Position numbers and translations under genes: made by a program. A model generated the notes under the pieces. That model saw only the letters and a program-made list of their open reading frames with translations, searched no databases and was not told where the DNA came from. Positions 43,779 through 51,740 of a stretch of 64,000 nucleotides of DNA are shown here, in pieces (within the stretch, counting starts at the first letter, position 1; every line of letters begins with the position of its first letter). Origin of the DNA: Desulfobotulus pelophilus (GTDB lineage: Bacteria > Desulfobacterota > Desulfobacteria > Desulfobacterales > ASO4-4). The stretch is from assembly GCF_026155325.1 (NCBI RefSeq), contig NZ_JAPFPW010000002.1, positions 310,001 through 374,000 of the forward strand, written 5' to 3'.

Positions 43779-44647
43779 AGACCCTGAACAGGGGACTGCT
43801 GTTTTTTTTCTGTGTTTTTATATTTTTTTCCTGTGGCGGGAAAAAGGAAGAGGATCCCCGGATGCTGCTCATTGGAAGCTGGCGGATTTCTCACATGAAT
43901 ATTCACACCATTTTAACCATGAGAAATAATGGTTCATGGCAGTCTGAAGACAGGATGGAGGGGCAGCATACCCGTATCATTGAAAAGAGGGGCAAAAGTA
44001 CGGGGCGCTGGCAGATGGAGTCCAAAGATCGTCTGGTTTTTTCCGTAGAGAGTTCGGAAGAGGCCGGTCTCTGGTCTCAGGGATCGCTTCAGACCTTTAT
44101 TCTGGAGACGCTGGAACCCCGAAAGCTTGTTTTACGCCATCCGGAGACCGGCAGAACATCGGAGTGGACAAAGGTCCGTGCGGACAGGCCTGCAGAAGGG
44201 GAAATCCTTGCCCATCAGGCAGTCCGGATGGAACCCCTTATCGTCAATGTTGCCCGAACCCGCATTCTGGAACGGCAACGTTTTCTTTGTCTGGATCTTG
44301 AATTCATTCTGGGCCTTGAACATCCCGTTGAAAATCCGGAAGAGATTCCGCCCCCCCCCCCTCTGCATCCCGAGGTTCGGGAAACCCTTCTTTTTTATTT
44401 TTCCAGCCTGGAATACCGGGATCTTAATTCCTTTGAACGCGTGAAGGAGGTGCGGTTGCACCTGAGGAAGATGCTGAATCCTTATTTTGATAATCGTCTC
44501 GAAGAAATAGAAGTAAGAAACATTATTGTTGCGGCCAGTTCGGAAAGTCTGGAGGAATTTATTCTGCAGTATCCCCAGCTTCGGCATGAGTTTGGTCTGA
44601 CGATTCCCCAGAGACAAGCACCTGAAAAGCCGGTTCCTGAAAATTGA
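43775..44647 (+). CDS. Lipoprotein with FliL-like C-terminal domain
   Basis: 290 residues. The signal peptide ends in the lipobox FFSCGG, so the mature protein is lipid-anchored. The middle (about 30-130) resembles lipocalin-like small-domain lipoproteins (LIGSWRISHMNIHT, FILETLEPRKLVLRHPET). The C-terminal half (about 170-270), with HPEVRETLLFYFSSLEYRDL and KEVRLHLRKMLNPYFDNRLEEIEVRNIIV, matches the pattern of FliL domains, which associate with the flagellar stator, though no flagellar genes are nearby. Both assignments are by eye; the lipoprotein call is firm. The terminator at 44672 ends this operon. Confidence 0.7.
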   Translation: MKTLNRGLLFFFCVFIFFSCGGKKEEDPRMLLIGSWRISHMNIHTILTMRNNGSWQSEDRMEGQHTRIIEKRGKSTGRWQMESKDRLVFSVESSEEAGLWSQGSLQTFILETLEPRKLVLRHPETGRTSEWTKVRADRPAEGEILAHQAVRMEPLIVNVARTRILERQRFLCLDLEFILGLEHPVENPEEIPPPPPLHPEVRETLLFYFSSLEYRDLNSFERVKEVRLHLRKMLNPYFDNRLEEIEVRNIIVAASSESLEEFILQYPQLRHEFGLTIPQRQAPEKPVPEN

Positions 44648-44671
44648 TGCCGGAAGGTCATAGAACGGAGT

Positions 44672-44720
44672 AAAGGTCTTTATATCGTCCCTGTTGGACG
44701 ATATAAAGACCTTTTTTGTA
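44672..44720 (+). terminator. Strong intrinsic terminator
   Basis: A perfect 19-bp stem (44672-44690 with 44696-44714, loop CTGTT) running into six T. It isolates the lipoprotein operon from the dehydratase operon. Confidence 0.93.
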
Positions 44721-44783
44721 TCCTGCTATCGGGGGTGTTGTTTTTTTTCTATTTAATTTAAGTATTTATGCTTATGCTTTCTA

Positions 44784-44799
44784 TGGCACAGTCCTCGCT
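44784..44799 (+). promoter_or_regulatory. Sigma-54 (-24/-12) promoter of the dehydratase operon
   Basis: TGGCACAGTCCTCGCT matches TGGCACR-N4-TTGCW at every defined position but one (C for the first or second T of the -12 box), with GG and GC exactly 12 bases apart. It lies 70 bases upstream of the dehydratase ATG, directly after the strong terminator. Control by a sigma-54 activator such as the one at 51741-53345 is inferred. Confidence 0.65.
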
Positions 44800-44868
44800 T
44801 TGGAGAATGGACAGGAGTTCGTGTACCGCAGAATACGGTTTTCCCCATTTCTTTTAAAGGAGGCTGCC

Positions 44869-46338
44869 ATGAGAACAAAGGAACAATACGTTGCCGATCT
44901 GATGAAAATGAAGAAGAATATTTATTACAAGGGAGAAAAAATTAGCCGGGATCACGAGGAGCTGAAGATGACCCTGAATGTTCTGGGTCACACCTTTGAT
45001 GCGGCAATGGATCCTGAGAAAGCCCACCTTTGCACGGCCAAATCCCATCTGAGCGGTGAAACCATCAATCGTTTCTGTCATATTCACCAGAGTCCCGAAG
45101 ATCTGCATAAAAAGCAGGACATGACGCGCATGCTCTGCCGGGAAGTTGGCTACTGCATCGGTCGATGCATGGGCGCTGATGCCAGTAATGCGGTGAACAT
45201 CATCTCCTATGAAGCAGATAAGGCCAATGGAGGTGCTACGGAATACCATAAGAATTTTCTCAGATGGCTGGATAATTTTCAGAAAAAAGACCTGGTGGTG
45301 GCCTGTGCTCAGACCGATGTGAAGGGCGAAAGGATGCTGCGCCCCTCCCAGCAGCCCGATCCGGACCAGTACCTCCATGTGGTGGAAAAAAACAGCAAAG
45401 GGATTGTGGTAACGGGCTGCAAGGTGCATATCACCCAGGCTTCCGTTGCGGATGAGATTATGGTGGTGCCGACCCGTTCCCTTACGGAGGAGGAGAAGGA
45501 TTATGCGGTGGCTTTTGCCATTCCTTCGGATGCAGAAGGTATTACCCAGGTGGTGCATCCCCATAATATGAGAGCCCGTAAGCATTTTAAGCGGGGGTTT
45601 GATTTTGGGGCCGCGGATTCCTATGTGATTTTTGACAGAGTTTTTGTGCCATGGGACAGGGTCTTTCTCTGCGGTGAGCATCTTCACGGAGGGTTGTGTG
45701 CCCTGCTGTTTGCCCTCTTCCACCGCCACAGCTATTCCGGATGCAAACCGGCCATTGGCGATATTACCATGGGGCTTGCCGCTTTAGCAGCAGAGGTGAA
45801 CGGTATTGAGAAAAGCGCCCGTGTAAAGGAGAAGCTCGCCAGCATCATTCAGATTGCGGAACTGGGTTATGCCGCCGGCTATACGGCATCGTCCCTTGGT
45901 AAGGCAGAGATGACCATCCCGGGCATGGGGCCGGTACCTTTTGGTCCGGGTTCCTGCATTCCCAACTCCATTTACTGCAATGTGGGCCGCTGCCTTACGG
46001 GTGAGGCTGTTTTCCATGAACAGGAGATACTCTGTGATATAGCAGGTGGTGTACCCGCTACCTTCCCCTATGAACAGGATCTGGTGAATGAGGAGCTCAG
46101 GCCCTATCTGGAAAAATACCTGAAGCGGAATACAAAGATACCCGTGGAGGACCAGATCCGTTTCTGGCTGTATTTCAGCGATTTGACCGTTTCTTCCCTT
46201 GCAGGGTGCTTGAATTATGCAAGTTTCCACGGAGGAGGCTCTCCTGTTATGGAGCAGATTGCCATCACATCTCAGTACAATATTCAGGAAAGAAAGGATA
46301 TTGTCAAACGGCTTGCCGGGATGTCCGCGAGTTGGTGA
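44869..46338 (+). CDS. abfD: 4-hydroxybutyryl-CoA dehydratase/vinylacetyl-CoA isomerase family protein
   Basis: 489 residues. The FAD and 4Fe-4S ligand set of the clostridial enzyme (C99, C103, H292, C299) is matched in spacing by C96 and C100 (CIGRC) and H285 and C292 (HRHSYSGC), which separates it from the flavin-only 4-hydroxyphenylacetate hydroxylases of the same superfamily. It would dehydrate 4-hydroxybutyryl-CoA by a ketyl radical and give crotonyl-CoA. Start ATG 44869 has AAAGGAGG; a longer frame starting in the terminator is rejected. It is first in an operon with a 59-residue protein and an SDR, behind a sigma-54-type promoter. The substrate could be a related gamma-hydroxyacyl-CoA. 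Confidence 0.87.
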   Translation: MRTKEQYVADLMKMKKNIYYKGEKISRDHEELKMTLNVLGHTFDAAMDPEKAHLCTAKSHLSGETINRFCHIHQSPEDLHKKQDMTRMLCREVGYCIGRCMGADASNAVNIISYEADKANGGATEYHKNFLRWLDNFQKKDLVVACAQTDVKGERMLRPSQQPDPDQYLHVVEKNSKGIVVTGCKVHITQASVADEIMVVPTRSLTEEEKDYAVAFAIPSDAEGITQVVHPHNMRARKHFKRGFDFGAADSYVIFDRVFVPWDRVFLCGEHLHGGLCALLFALFHRHSYSGCKPAIGDITMGLAALAAEVNGIEKSARVKEKLASIIQIAELGYAAGYTASSLGKAEMTIPGMGPVPFGPGSCIPNSIYCNVGRCLTGEAVFHEQEILCDIAGGVPATFPYEQDLVNEELRPYLEKYLKRNTKIPVEDQIRFWLYFSDLTVSSLAGCLNYASFHGGGSPVMEQIAITSQYNIQERKDIVKRLAGMSASW

Positions 46339-46363
46339 TTCCCTTTGTATGGAAGGAGAAGCC

Positions 46364-46543
46364 ATGAAAAAAACAGAGGATGCAGGCAGGGCGGAGAAGA
46401 TTGAAGGGCCGAAAGCCGGATCTCCGAATTTGGATGCCATTGCCCGTGTGTTAGTGGAGAACCAGAGTGCTGCCATTCATGAAGTAAATGACAGCATGGA
46501 ACCCGGACAGGTGAACGGCGGAGAAGGGGAGGTGAAGGAATGA
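46364..46543 (+). CDS. Small hypothetical protein in the dehydratase operon
   Basis: 59 residues, start ATG 46364 after GGAAGGAG. Acidic and Gly/Glu-rich, no cysteine, no membrane helix; the middle (SPNLDAIARVLVENQSAAIHEVNDSM) looks helical. Unrecognised. It overlaps the SDR by four bases and follows the dehydratase by 25, so it is clearly in the operon. Whether it binds one of its neighbours is unknown. Confidence 0.55.
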   Translation: MKKTEDAGRAEKIEGPKAGSPNLDAIARVLVENQSAAIHEVNDSMEPGQVNGGEGEVKE

Positions 46544-47301
46544 ATCTGTTTTCCCTTGAGCATAAGACAGCATTGATTACGGGAGCGAGCAGAGGTATTG
46601 GTGAGAGTATTGCCGCAACGTTTGCGGAGTATGGCGCGCATTGTATTCTGGTGAGCCGTAAACTGGATAGCCTTGAGACTGTTGTGGACAGGATCCGTTC
46701 CCAGGGGGGCTCGGCCGAGGCCATGGCCTGTAACATGGGAGATCTGGATCAGATTGCCTCTCTCATGGATGCTGTGGAGGCAAAGCATGGGAGGCTGGAT
46801 ATCCTTGTAAATAATGCGGCAGCCAATCCCTATTTTGGTGAAATGCTCCATGCGGAGGCCTGGGCCTGGGATAAAACCCATGATGTGAATTTGAAAGGGC
46901 CCTTTTTTATGTCCCAGAGGGCGGCCATACTGATGAAAAAGAAAGGGCAGGGAGGCGCCATTGTCAACGTCTCTTCCATTAACGGAATCCGTCCCGCGCA
47001 GATGCAGGGGATCTATTCCATCACGAAAGCAGCCTTGATATCCATGACTCAGGCCTTTGCGAGGGAGCTGGCACCCTGTGGAATCCGTGTCAATGCCCTG
47101 TTGCCGGGTATGACAGAAACGAAATTTTCCAGTGCCATTACGGAGAACGAAGCTGTCAGCAAGGCGGTGATTTCCATGATTCCCCTGCAACGCATTGCCG
47201 CTCCCAGTGAAATGGCAGGCGCTGCCCTTTACCTTGTATCGGATGCGGCCTCCTATACCACGGGTACCTGCCTGATCTGTGATGGGGGCATGCTGGCCTG
47301 A
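46540..47301 (+). CDS. Short-chain dehydrogenase/reductase
   Basis: 253 residues, classical SDR. Cofactor motif TGASRGIG near residue 16, NNAA near 91, catalytic Ser in NVSSINGI and YSITK for Tyr and Lys; the C-terminal CLICDGGM is usual. The residue after the second cofactor strand (SRK) suits NADP but is not decisive. Its operon with 4-hydroxybutyryl-CoA dehydratase suggests oxidation or reduction of a hydroxyacyl or oxoacyl intermediate. FabG-like proteins look the same, so the substrate is open. Confidence 0.9.
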   Translation: MNLFSLEHKTALITGASRGIGESIAATFAEYGAHCILVSRKLDSLETVVDRIRSQGGSAEAMACNMGDLDQIASLMDAVEAKHGRLDILVNNAAANPYFGEMLHAEAWAWDKTHDVNLKGPFFMSQRAAILMKKKGQGGAIVNVSSINGIRPAQMQGIYSITKAALISMTQAFARELAPCGIRVNALLPGMTETKFSSAITENEAVSKAVISMIPLQRIAAPSEMAGAALYLVSDAASYTTGTCLICDGGMLA

Positions 47302-47532
47302 ATGCCGGAGCTGTCTCTATATGAATCATGAATCCGTAGTCCCTTTAATGGGGTGGATCATGGAGGATTGGATCTTTATGGACTGGAAGGACGTGGGCAG
47401 CCCCTTTTTGCCGGAAGTCCGTTTGCAGAGTCTTGCCGCAGGCTCCGCAAACGGAAACCAGGGTTCTTTGGGCCAGTCCTCTGTGCAGACATAAACGATG
47501 GGACTTTATAGCTTTGGTAAAAGGAGGAAGAT

Positions 47533-47841
47533 ATGGTGGTTACGGCGATGATACGGGTAAAGCCGGAAGTAGCAGCTCCGGCGGAAGAAAGGCTTGGCGA
47601 GCTTGTAAGAGCCGCAGCATCAGAAGAAGGGGTGCTGGTCTACTCCCTGCATAAAGACCGGAAAAACCCGGGTGTTTTCTTTGTATATGAAAGATATGCG
47701 GACAGGGAAGCTTTTCAGCGTCATGGCAGCATGGCCCATGTGCAGGAGTTTTTTAAATGGGTGGGGCCTCATCTCCTGCAGCAACCTGAACTCACTGTTT
47801 TTGAAGAGGTGGCTTCATTTGTAAAAGGGATGCCAGACTGA
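47533..47841 (+). CDS. Antibiotic biosynthesis monooxygenase (ABM) domain protein
   Basis: 102 residues, a single ABM/quinol-monooxygenase-like ferredoxin fold. VVTAMIRVKPE at the start, the helix AEERLGELVRAAASEEGVLVYSLHKD and FVYERYADREAFQRH are typical. Members include YgiN-like quinol monooxygenases and many uncharacterised proteins. An oxygen-using role would be odd in a strict anaerobe, so detoxification is a guess. AAAGGAGG precedes the ATG. Its terminator at 47897 also faces the kinase gene from the other strand. Confidence 0.8.
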   Translation: MVVTAMIRVKPEVAAPAEERLGELVRAAASEEGVLVYSLHKDRKNPGVFFVYERYADREAFQRHGSMAHVQEFFKWVGPHLLQQPELTVFEEVASFVKGMPD

Positions 47842-47896
47842 TCTGTCATTTCTGCCGTTCATCTGCAAGGAGAGATCTGAATCTGATGCAAGGATG

Positions 47897-47931
47897 GGGA
47901 GTTCCTGTTGTTCGGACAGGGCTCCCTTTTT
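47897..47931 (+). terminator. Intrinsic terminator after the ABM gene
   Basis: GGGAG and CCTGT (47897-47908) pair with ACAGG and CTCCC (47916-47926) around a short internal loop, followed by TTTTT (47927-47931). It lies between convergent genes. Confidence 0.8.
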
Positions 47932-47935
47932 CCTG

Positions 47936-50575
47936 TCAGTGATTCCTGGAGGTATCGGTGGGGTCTGCTGTGAGAGCATCCTGCAGGATGTTCTGCAGGG
48001 CATGGATGGAAAAGGGTTTTTTCAGAAAGAAAACCCTTTCCTTATCCTGAAGATTGCGGACAGCCTCCTGCTCACTGTAGCCGCTGCTGAGAATGATCTT
48101 CAGGTCCGGATTGATTTGCCGCATGGCATGGAGCGTGGCAATGCCGTCTTTACCGGGCATGGTCAGATCCAGAATGACACAGAGAATATGCGGCTGGTGG
48201 TTTTTGAAAAGTTCCAGTCCCTGTTCTCCATCGGCCGCGCAGATACTTTCATAGCCGAAGAAATGGAGAGAATCGCTAAAGAGGCTGCGTACGCTTTCTT
48301 CGTCATCCACAACAAGGATGATGCCGTTTTGTGATGAAGAAAGGTTTTGTGAAACCAGTGCTGTTTCAGGGGTGGTGGCATCATGGGTATTTTCATCCAG
48401 TAAAGCAGGGAAATAAACCCGGAATACCGTTCCTTTTCCCTTTCTGCTTTCCACCATAATCATACCGTTATGACCCTGCATAATGCCGAGCACGGCGGCC
48501 AGTCCAAGCCCGCGTCCGGTGAATTTGGTGGTAAAAAAGGGGTCAAAAAGACGCTGAAGACTTTCACTGTCCATTCCGGTACCCCCATCCTCCACGGTCA
48601 GTAACACAAAGTGACCCGGGTCCGGTTTTTTCAGTATACGGCTGCGGCTGATGCACTCCTCATCACAGAAAGCCACTGCCGTTCGTATGGTCAGGGTTCC
48701 CTCTCCCTCGGGCATGGCTTCTGCCGCATTGCTGATGAGATTCATGACAACCTGCTGCAACTGGCCGGGATCGGCAGAAATAAGGGGAAGGGAAGCGTCC
48801 GGAAGAAAGACCGTATGGACTGTTTTCGGTATGGCTGTTTGAAGTATTGCCATGGTCTGATGAAGAAAATCATTGAGCTGTACAGGCAGTACCATAAATT
48901 TACCCTTGCCGGAATAAGCCAGCATCTGACGGGTAAGATCCGCTGCCCTCAGGGTGGCGGTCAGGGCCAGTGAAATATGTTCCTTTGATACAGAAACAGG
49001 GTTGGGCTCATTGAGCAGTGCCAGCTCCAGGTTACCCTGAATGGCGGAAAGAATGTTGTTGAAGTCATGGGCGATACCACCGGCAAGAATACCAAGGCTT
49101 TCCAGTTTCTGCCTGTGGAAAAGATTGCGTTCCATTTCCATCCGCAGGTTTTGTTCCTGATGGGTCCGTGTCATGTCAATGATAAAGCCCCTTAATCCCC
49201 CCGGACTGGTACCGCTTGCAACCGGTGCAGCATGGAGTTCTGCGGGGAAGGTGCCATGGTTTCGGCAGAGGGCGGTGAAGGAAAGGGGTGCGGGTTTTTC
49301 GTCCCGGAAAATTTTCCATATATAGTCAAAAAGAAGGTGGCTCTCCTCGGCAATGGCCAGATCCGTGAGTCGCATGCCGGAAAGGGCTTCTTCCCTTGAA
49401 TGCCCAAACTGGTGGAGCATTTTATCGTTACAGTATGTAAGCTCAAATTTCATACCCATTTCAAAAATACTCTCCGGCAGTTCATCGGACAGATTGCGGA
49501 ATTTTTCTTCACTGACACGAAGATTTTTTTCCCTCTGCAGAATGGCTTCGGCCATATCCATGAAGCCTTTACGTAGTACCTGAAGCTCATAGAAGGGCGT
49601 GTGCCCCATTTCACTGAAAAGCCTGTGGTCTAGGGGGTTGCCGCGTTCCAGGGTATCCATAGCCCGGGCAACGGTCTGAATGGGGGTGGAAACCTGTTTC
49701 TGCAGAGTTTGCTGCAGTAGCCATACGGTAATGGTCAGAAGGGAAATCAGAAGAAGAGCCAGCATAACCATGGGCTTCAGTATGGAGAAAAATTGTGTTC
49801 TGGCCTGCCATGCCGTAAAAACAACCCAGTCTCCATCCAGAACAGGGGCCGCACTCATGAGATAAAAATCGCCCTGAAAGGCTGCAATACCGAGGAATTC
49901 CGGTCGGCCCTGAAGTCCGTACGCCACAGGAGGAAGGTGGCCCAGATTGACCTGTTGATCCACAAGTGTGCGGTCCGGGAAGGCGATGAGTGTTCCATAA
50001 CGGTCTGTGATGAAAAGGATGGTTCCGGGTTCTGTCTGGCCCAGCCCGCTTATGAAATCTTGCAGGTTGATGAGATTCAGTTCGCCAACCACAAGTTTGT
50101 TTGTAACGGAATAGCTGAAGATTCCGGAGGTGATATTGTCGCTGAGGGGTGCGAGGTAGGGAGAAGATATATGAATAGCATGGGGAGAGCCGTGCTGCTG
50201 CCTTGCAAGAAGGAGTCTTGAATAGTCTTTCAGCGGGCCAAGGGGAGGGTGGCTTTCCAGGACTTCTCCTTCGTCCGTGAGGAGAAGGATGCGTTCAAAG
50301 GCATCGGAATGTGCAAGGTAACGGCGGGTCACGGGGGAAAAAGCCGGAGTGGACGCCGTTTCGGCGAGCAGATTCACCGTTTCCATGGATGCCTTGAGGT
50401 AGGTGGCCACATATTCTGAAATGGCCATGGCCTGCAGGTGCTGTTCTTTCTGGATTTCCAGCCATCGCTGCCATCCCAGTAACAGGGAAATGAGCACCAC
50501 GAGGAGAACCGCCGGGAGCAGAAGCCGCCACATCAGATGCCGCCGGAGGAGAACGCTGAGGAATAGATGGCTCAT
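47936..50575 (-). CDS. Hybrid sensor histidine kinase with periplasmic sensor and C-terminal receiver
   Basis: 879 residues. Two membrane helices (about 14-34 and 270-292) flank a periplasmic Cache-like sensor. A PAS domain (about 355-465), the dimerisation H-box GGIAHDFNNILSA, an ATPase domain with NLISNAAEAMPEG, EDGGTGM and GRGLGLAAVLG, and a receiver with VILDLTMPGKDG follow. It is thus a full hybrid kinase whose own receiver may feed a phosphotransfer protein not found here. Its start overlaps the binding lipoprotein's stop by four bases. The order activator, binding protein, kinase on one strand suggests that the lipoprotein presents ligand to this kinase. Confidence 0.93.
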   Translation of the reverse strand: MSHLFLSVLLRRHLMWRLLLPAVLLVVLISLLLGWQRWLEIQKEQHLQAMAISEYVATYLKASMETVNLLAETASTPAFSPVTRRYLAHSDAFERILLLTDEGEVLESHPPLGPLKDYSRLLLARQQHGSPHAIHISSPYLAPLSDNITSGIFSYSVTNKLVVGELNLINLQDFISGLGQTEPGTILFITDRYGTLIAFPDRTLVDQQVNLGHLPPVAYGLQGRPEFLGIAAFQGDFYLMSAAPVLDGDWVVFTAWQARTQFFSILKPMVMLALLLISLLTITVWLLQQTLQKQVSTPIQTVARAMDTLERGNPLDHRLFSEMGHTPFYELQVLRKGFMDMAEAILQREKNLRVSEEKFRNLSDELPESIFEMGMKFELTYCNDKMLHQFGHSREEALSGMRLTDLAIAEESHLLFDYIWKIFRDEKPAPLSFTALCRNHGTFPAELHAAPVASGTSPGGLRGFIIDMTRTHQEQNLRMEMERNLFHRQKLESLGILAGGIAHDFNNILSAIQGNLELALLNEPNPVSVSKEHISLALTATLRAADLTRQMLAYSGKGKFMVLPVQLNDFLHQTMAILQTAIPKTVHTVFLPDASLPLISADPGQLQQVVMNLISNAAEAMPEGEGTLTIRTAVAFCDEECISRSRILKKPDPGHFVLLTVEDGGTGMDSESLQRLFDPFFTTKFTGRGLGLAAVLGIMQGHNGMIMVESRKGKGTVFRVYFPALLDENTHDATTPETALVSQNLSSSQNGIILVVDDEESVRSLFSDSLHFFGYESICAADGEQGLELFKNHQPHILCVILDLTMPGKDGIATLHAMRQINPDLKIILSSGYSEQEAVRNLQDKERVFFLKKPFSIHALQNILQDALTADPTDTSRNH

Positions 50576-51717
50576 GGCGTTTGCTCCGTATGGATGGTCC
50601 GGATCAGCCGGAATCTTCCTCCCTGAACCTCCGTTATGTATATGGGGCTGCGTACATCTCCGTAGGGATCAATGGATATAGGCCAGTGGAGGCCTGCAAA
50701 ATTTTGTGTCTGAAGCAGAGCTGCCGGAAGTCCCCTGTTTTTTCCTCCGGTTCTTTCAAGGGCCTCCGCCAGTACGCGCATGGCATCATAGGCATATTCG
50801 GCTGCAAAGGAAGGCCAGTGACCATACCGTTTACTGTAGTTTTTCAGAAATTGCTGATACTGGGGTGACTGTTTTTCACTGAAGGTATGGCCTGCGAAAA
50901 TAATGGTTTCAACAGTCCTGCCTCCTGCCGTAAACAGTTCTTCCGTCATGGCCCAGTTGGAGCTGAGCAGGGGAAAACGGATGCCGCGGGCATGGAGAGC
51001 CTGAGCGAGGGCAGCGGCATCCCTGGCAGCTAGAATAACCAGAAGGGCATCGAAACCTTCTTCTCCCAACTGAGCGGCCAGAGAGTCCCAGTTCGGTGCT
51101 CCGGTGGAATAGAGGGTCAGCTCAGGGCTGATTTTGCCCCCATATCTCTGGAAAATCTCTGAAAAAGCCTGATGAAAGGGATCTGCAAATCCACGGTTAT
51201 TGAGATCCCGGACCGTTCCGATGTGCAGAAGCTGTCTTTCCTGTGCCGCATAGGCAGCCAGTGCTCTGGCTGCCGTATCCGTTGTGGGCTGAACCCGGAA
51301 GAACATATCATCAATGCCGCTCAGCTCAGGGGTGGAGGTGGTTGGGCTGAGCAGAACCATGGAGGCCTGTTGTGCGGCTGGGAGGGCTGCCATGGACTGG
51401 GAGCTTGTCATGTGGCCGAGGATGGCAGTGACTCCGGCCTGAATAAGGCCTTCACAGGCAAGGAAAGCCCCTTCATCCGTACCGAAGTCATCGCGGCTCA
51501 GCAGGACAAGGCGACGGCCTGCAATACCTCCACGTGCATTGATTTCTTCCAGTGCCAGATGAGCTCCGTTTCTTCCGTGAACTCCCATGTCAGCGTAGGG
51601 GCCTGTGAGCGGTCCAGCAAAACCAATGACCAGAGGTTTCTTTTCGCAGCTGCTGATGAGAAAAGTACCGGCAACCAATGCAATGAAACCAAGTAACAGG
51701 ATGGGTGATTTCTGCAT
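50572..51717 (-). CDS. Periplasmic-binding-protein-type lipoprotein (Peripla_BP_6, Leu/Ile/Val-like)
   Basis: 381 residues from the ATG at 51717, which has GAGG before it. The signal peptide ends in the lipobox LISSC. The mature part starts IGFAGPLTGPYADMGVHGRNGAHLALEEIN, the hallmark of branched-chain amino-acid or urea receptors. No permease or ATPase genes are nearby, so it is probably a sensory ligand receptor rather than a transport component. It overlaps the hybrid kinase gene by four bases and follows the sigma-54 activator by 23. Ligand unknown. Confidence 0.9.
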   Translation of the reverse strand: MQKSPILLLGFIALVAGTFLISSCEKKPLVIGFAGPLTGPYADMGVHGRNGAHLALEEINARGGIAGRRLVLLSRDDFGTDEGAFLACEGLIQAGVTAILGHMTSSQSMAALPAAQQASMVLLSPTTSTPELSGIDDMFFRVQPTTDTAARALAAYAAQERQLLHIGTVRDLNNRGFADPFHQAFSEIFQRYGGKISPELTLYSTGAPNWDSLAAQLGEEGFDALLVILAARDAAALAQALHARGIRFPLLSSNWAMTEELFTAGGRTVETIIFAGHTFSEKQSPQYQQFLKNYSKRYGHWPSFAAEYAYDAMRVLAEALERTGGKNRGLPAALLQTQNFAGLHWPISIDPYGDVRSPIYITEVQGGRFRLIRTIHTEQTP

Positions 51718-51740
51718 GGCAGCCTCTTTTTCTGTTTTTG

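Noticed and set aside
47380-47420. Sigma-54 promoter before the ABM gene
   Set aside because: GG and GC elements near GTGGGCAGCCCC and TTTTTGCC are not 12 bases apart.
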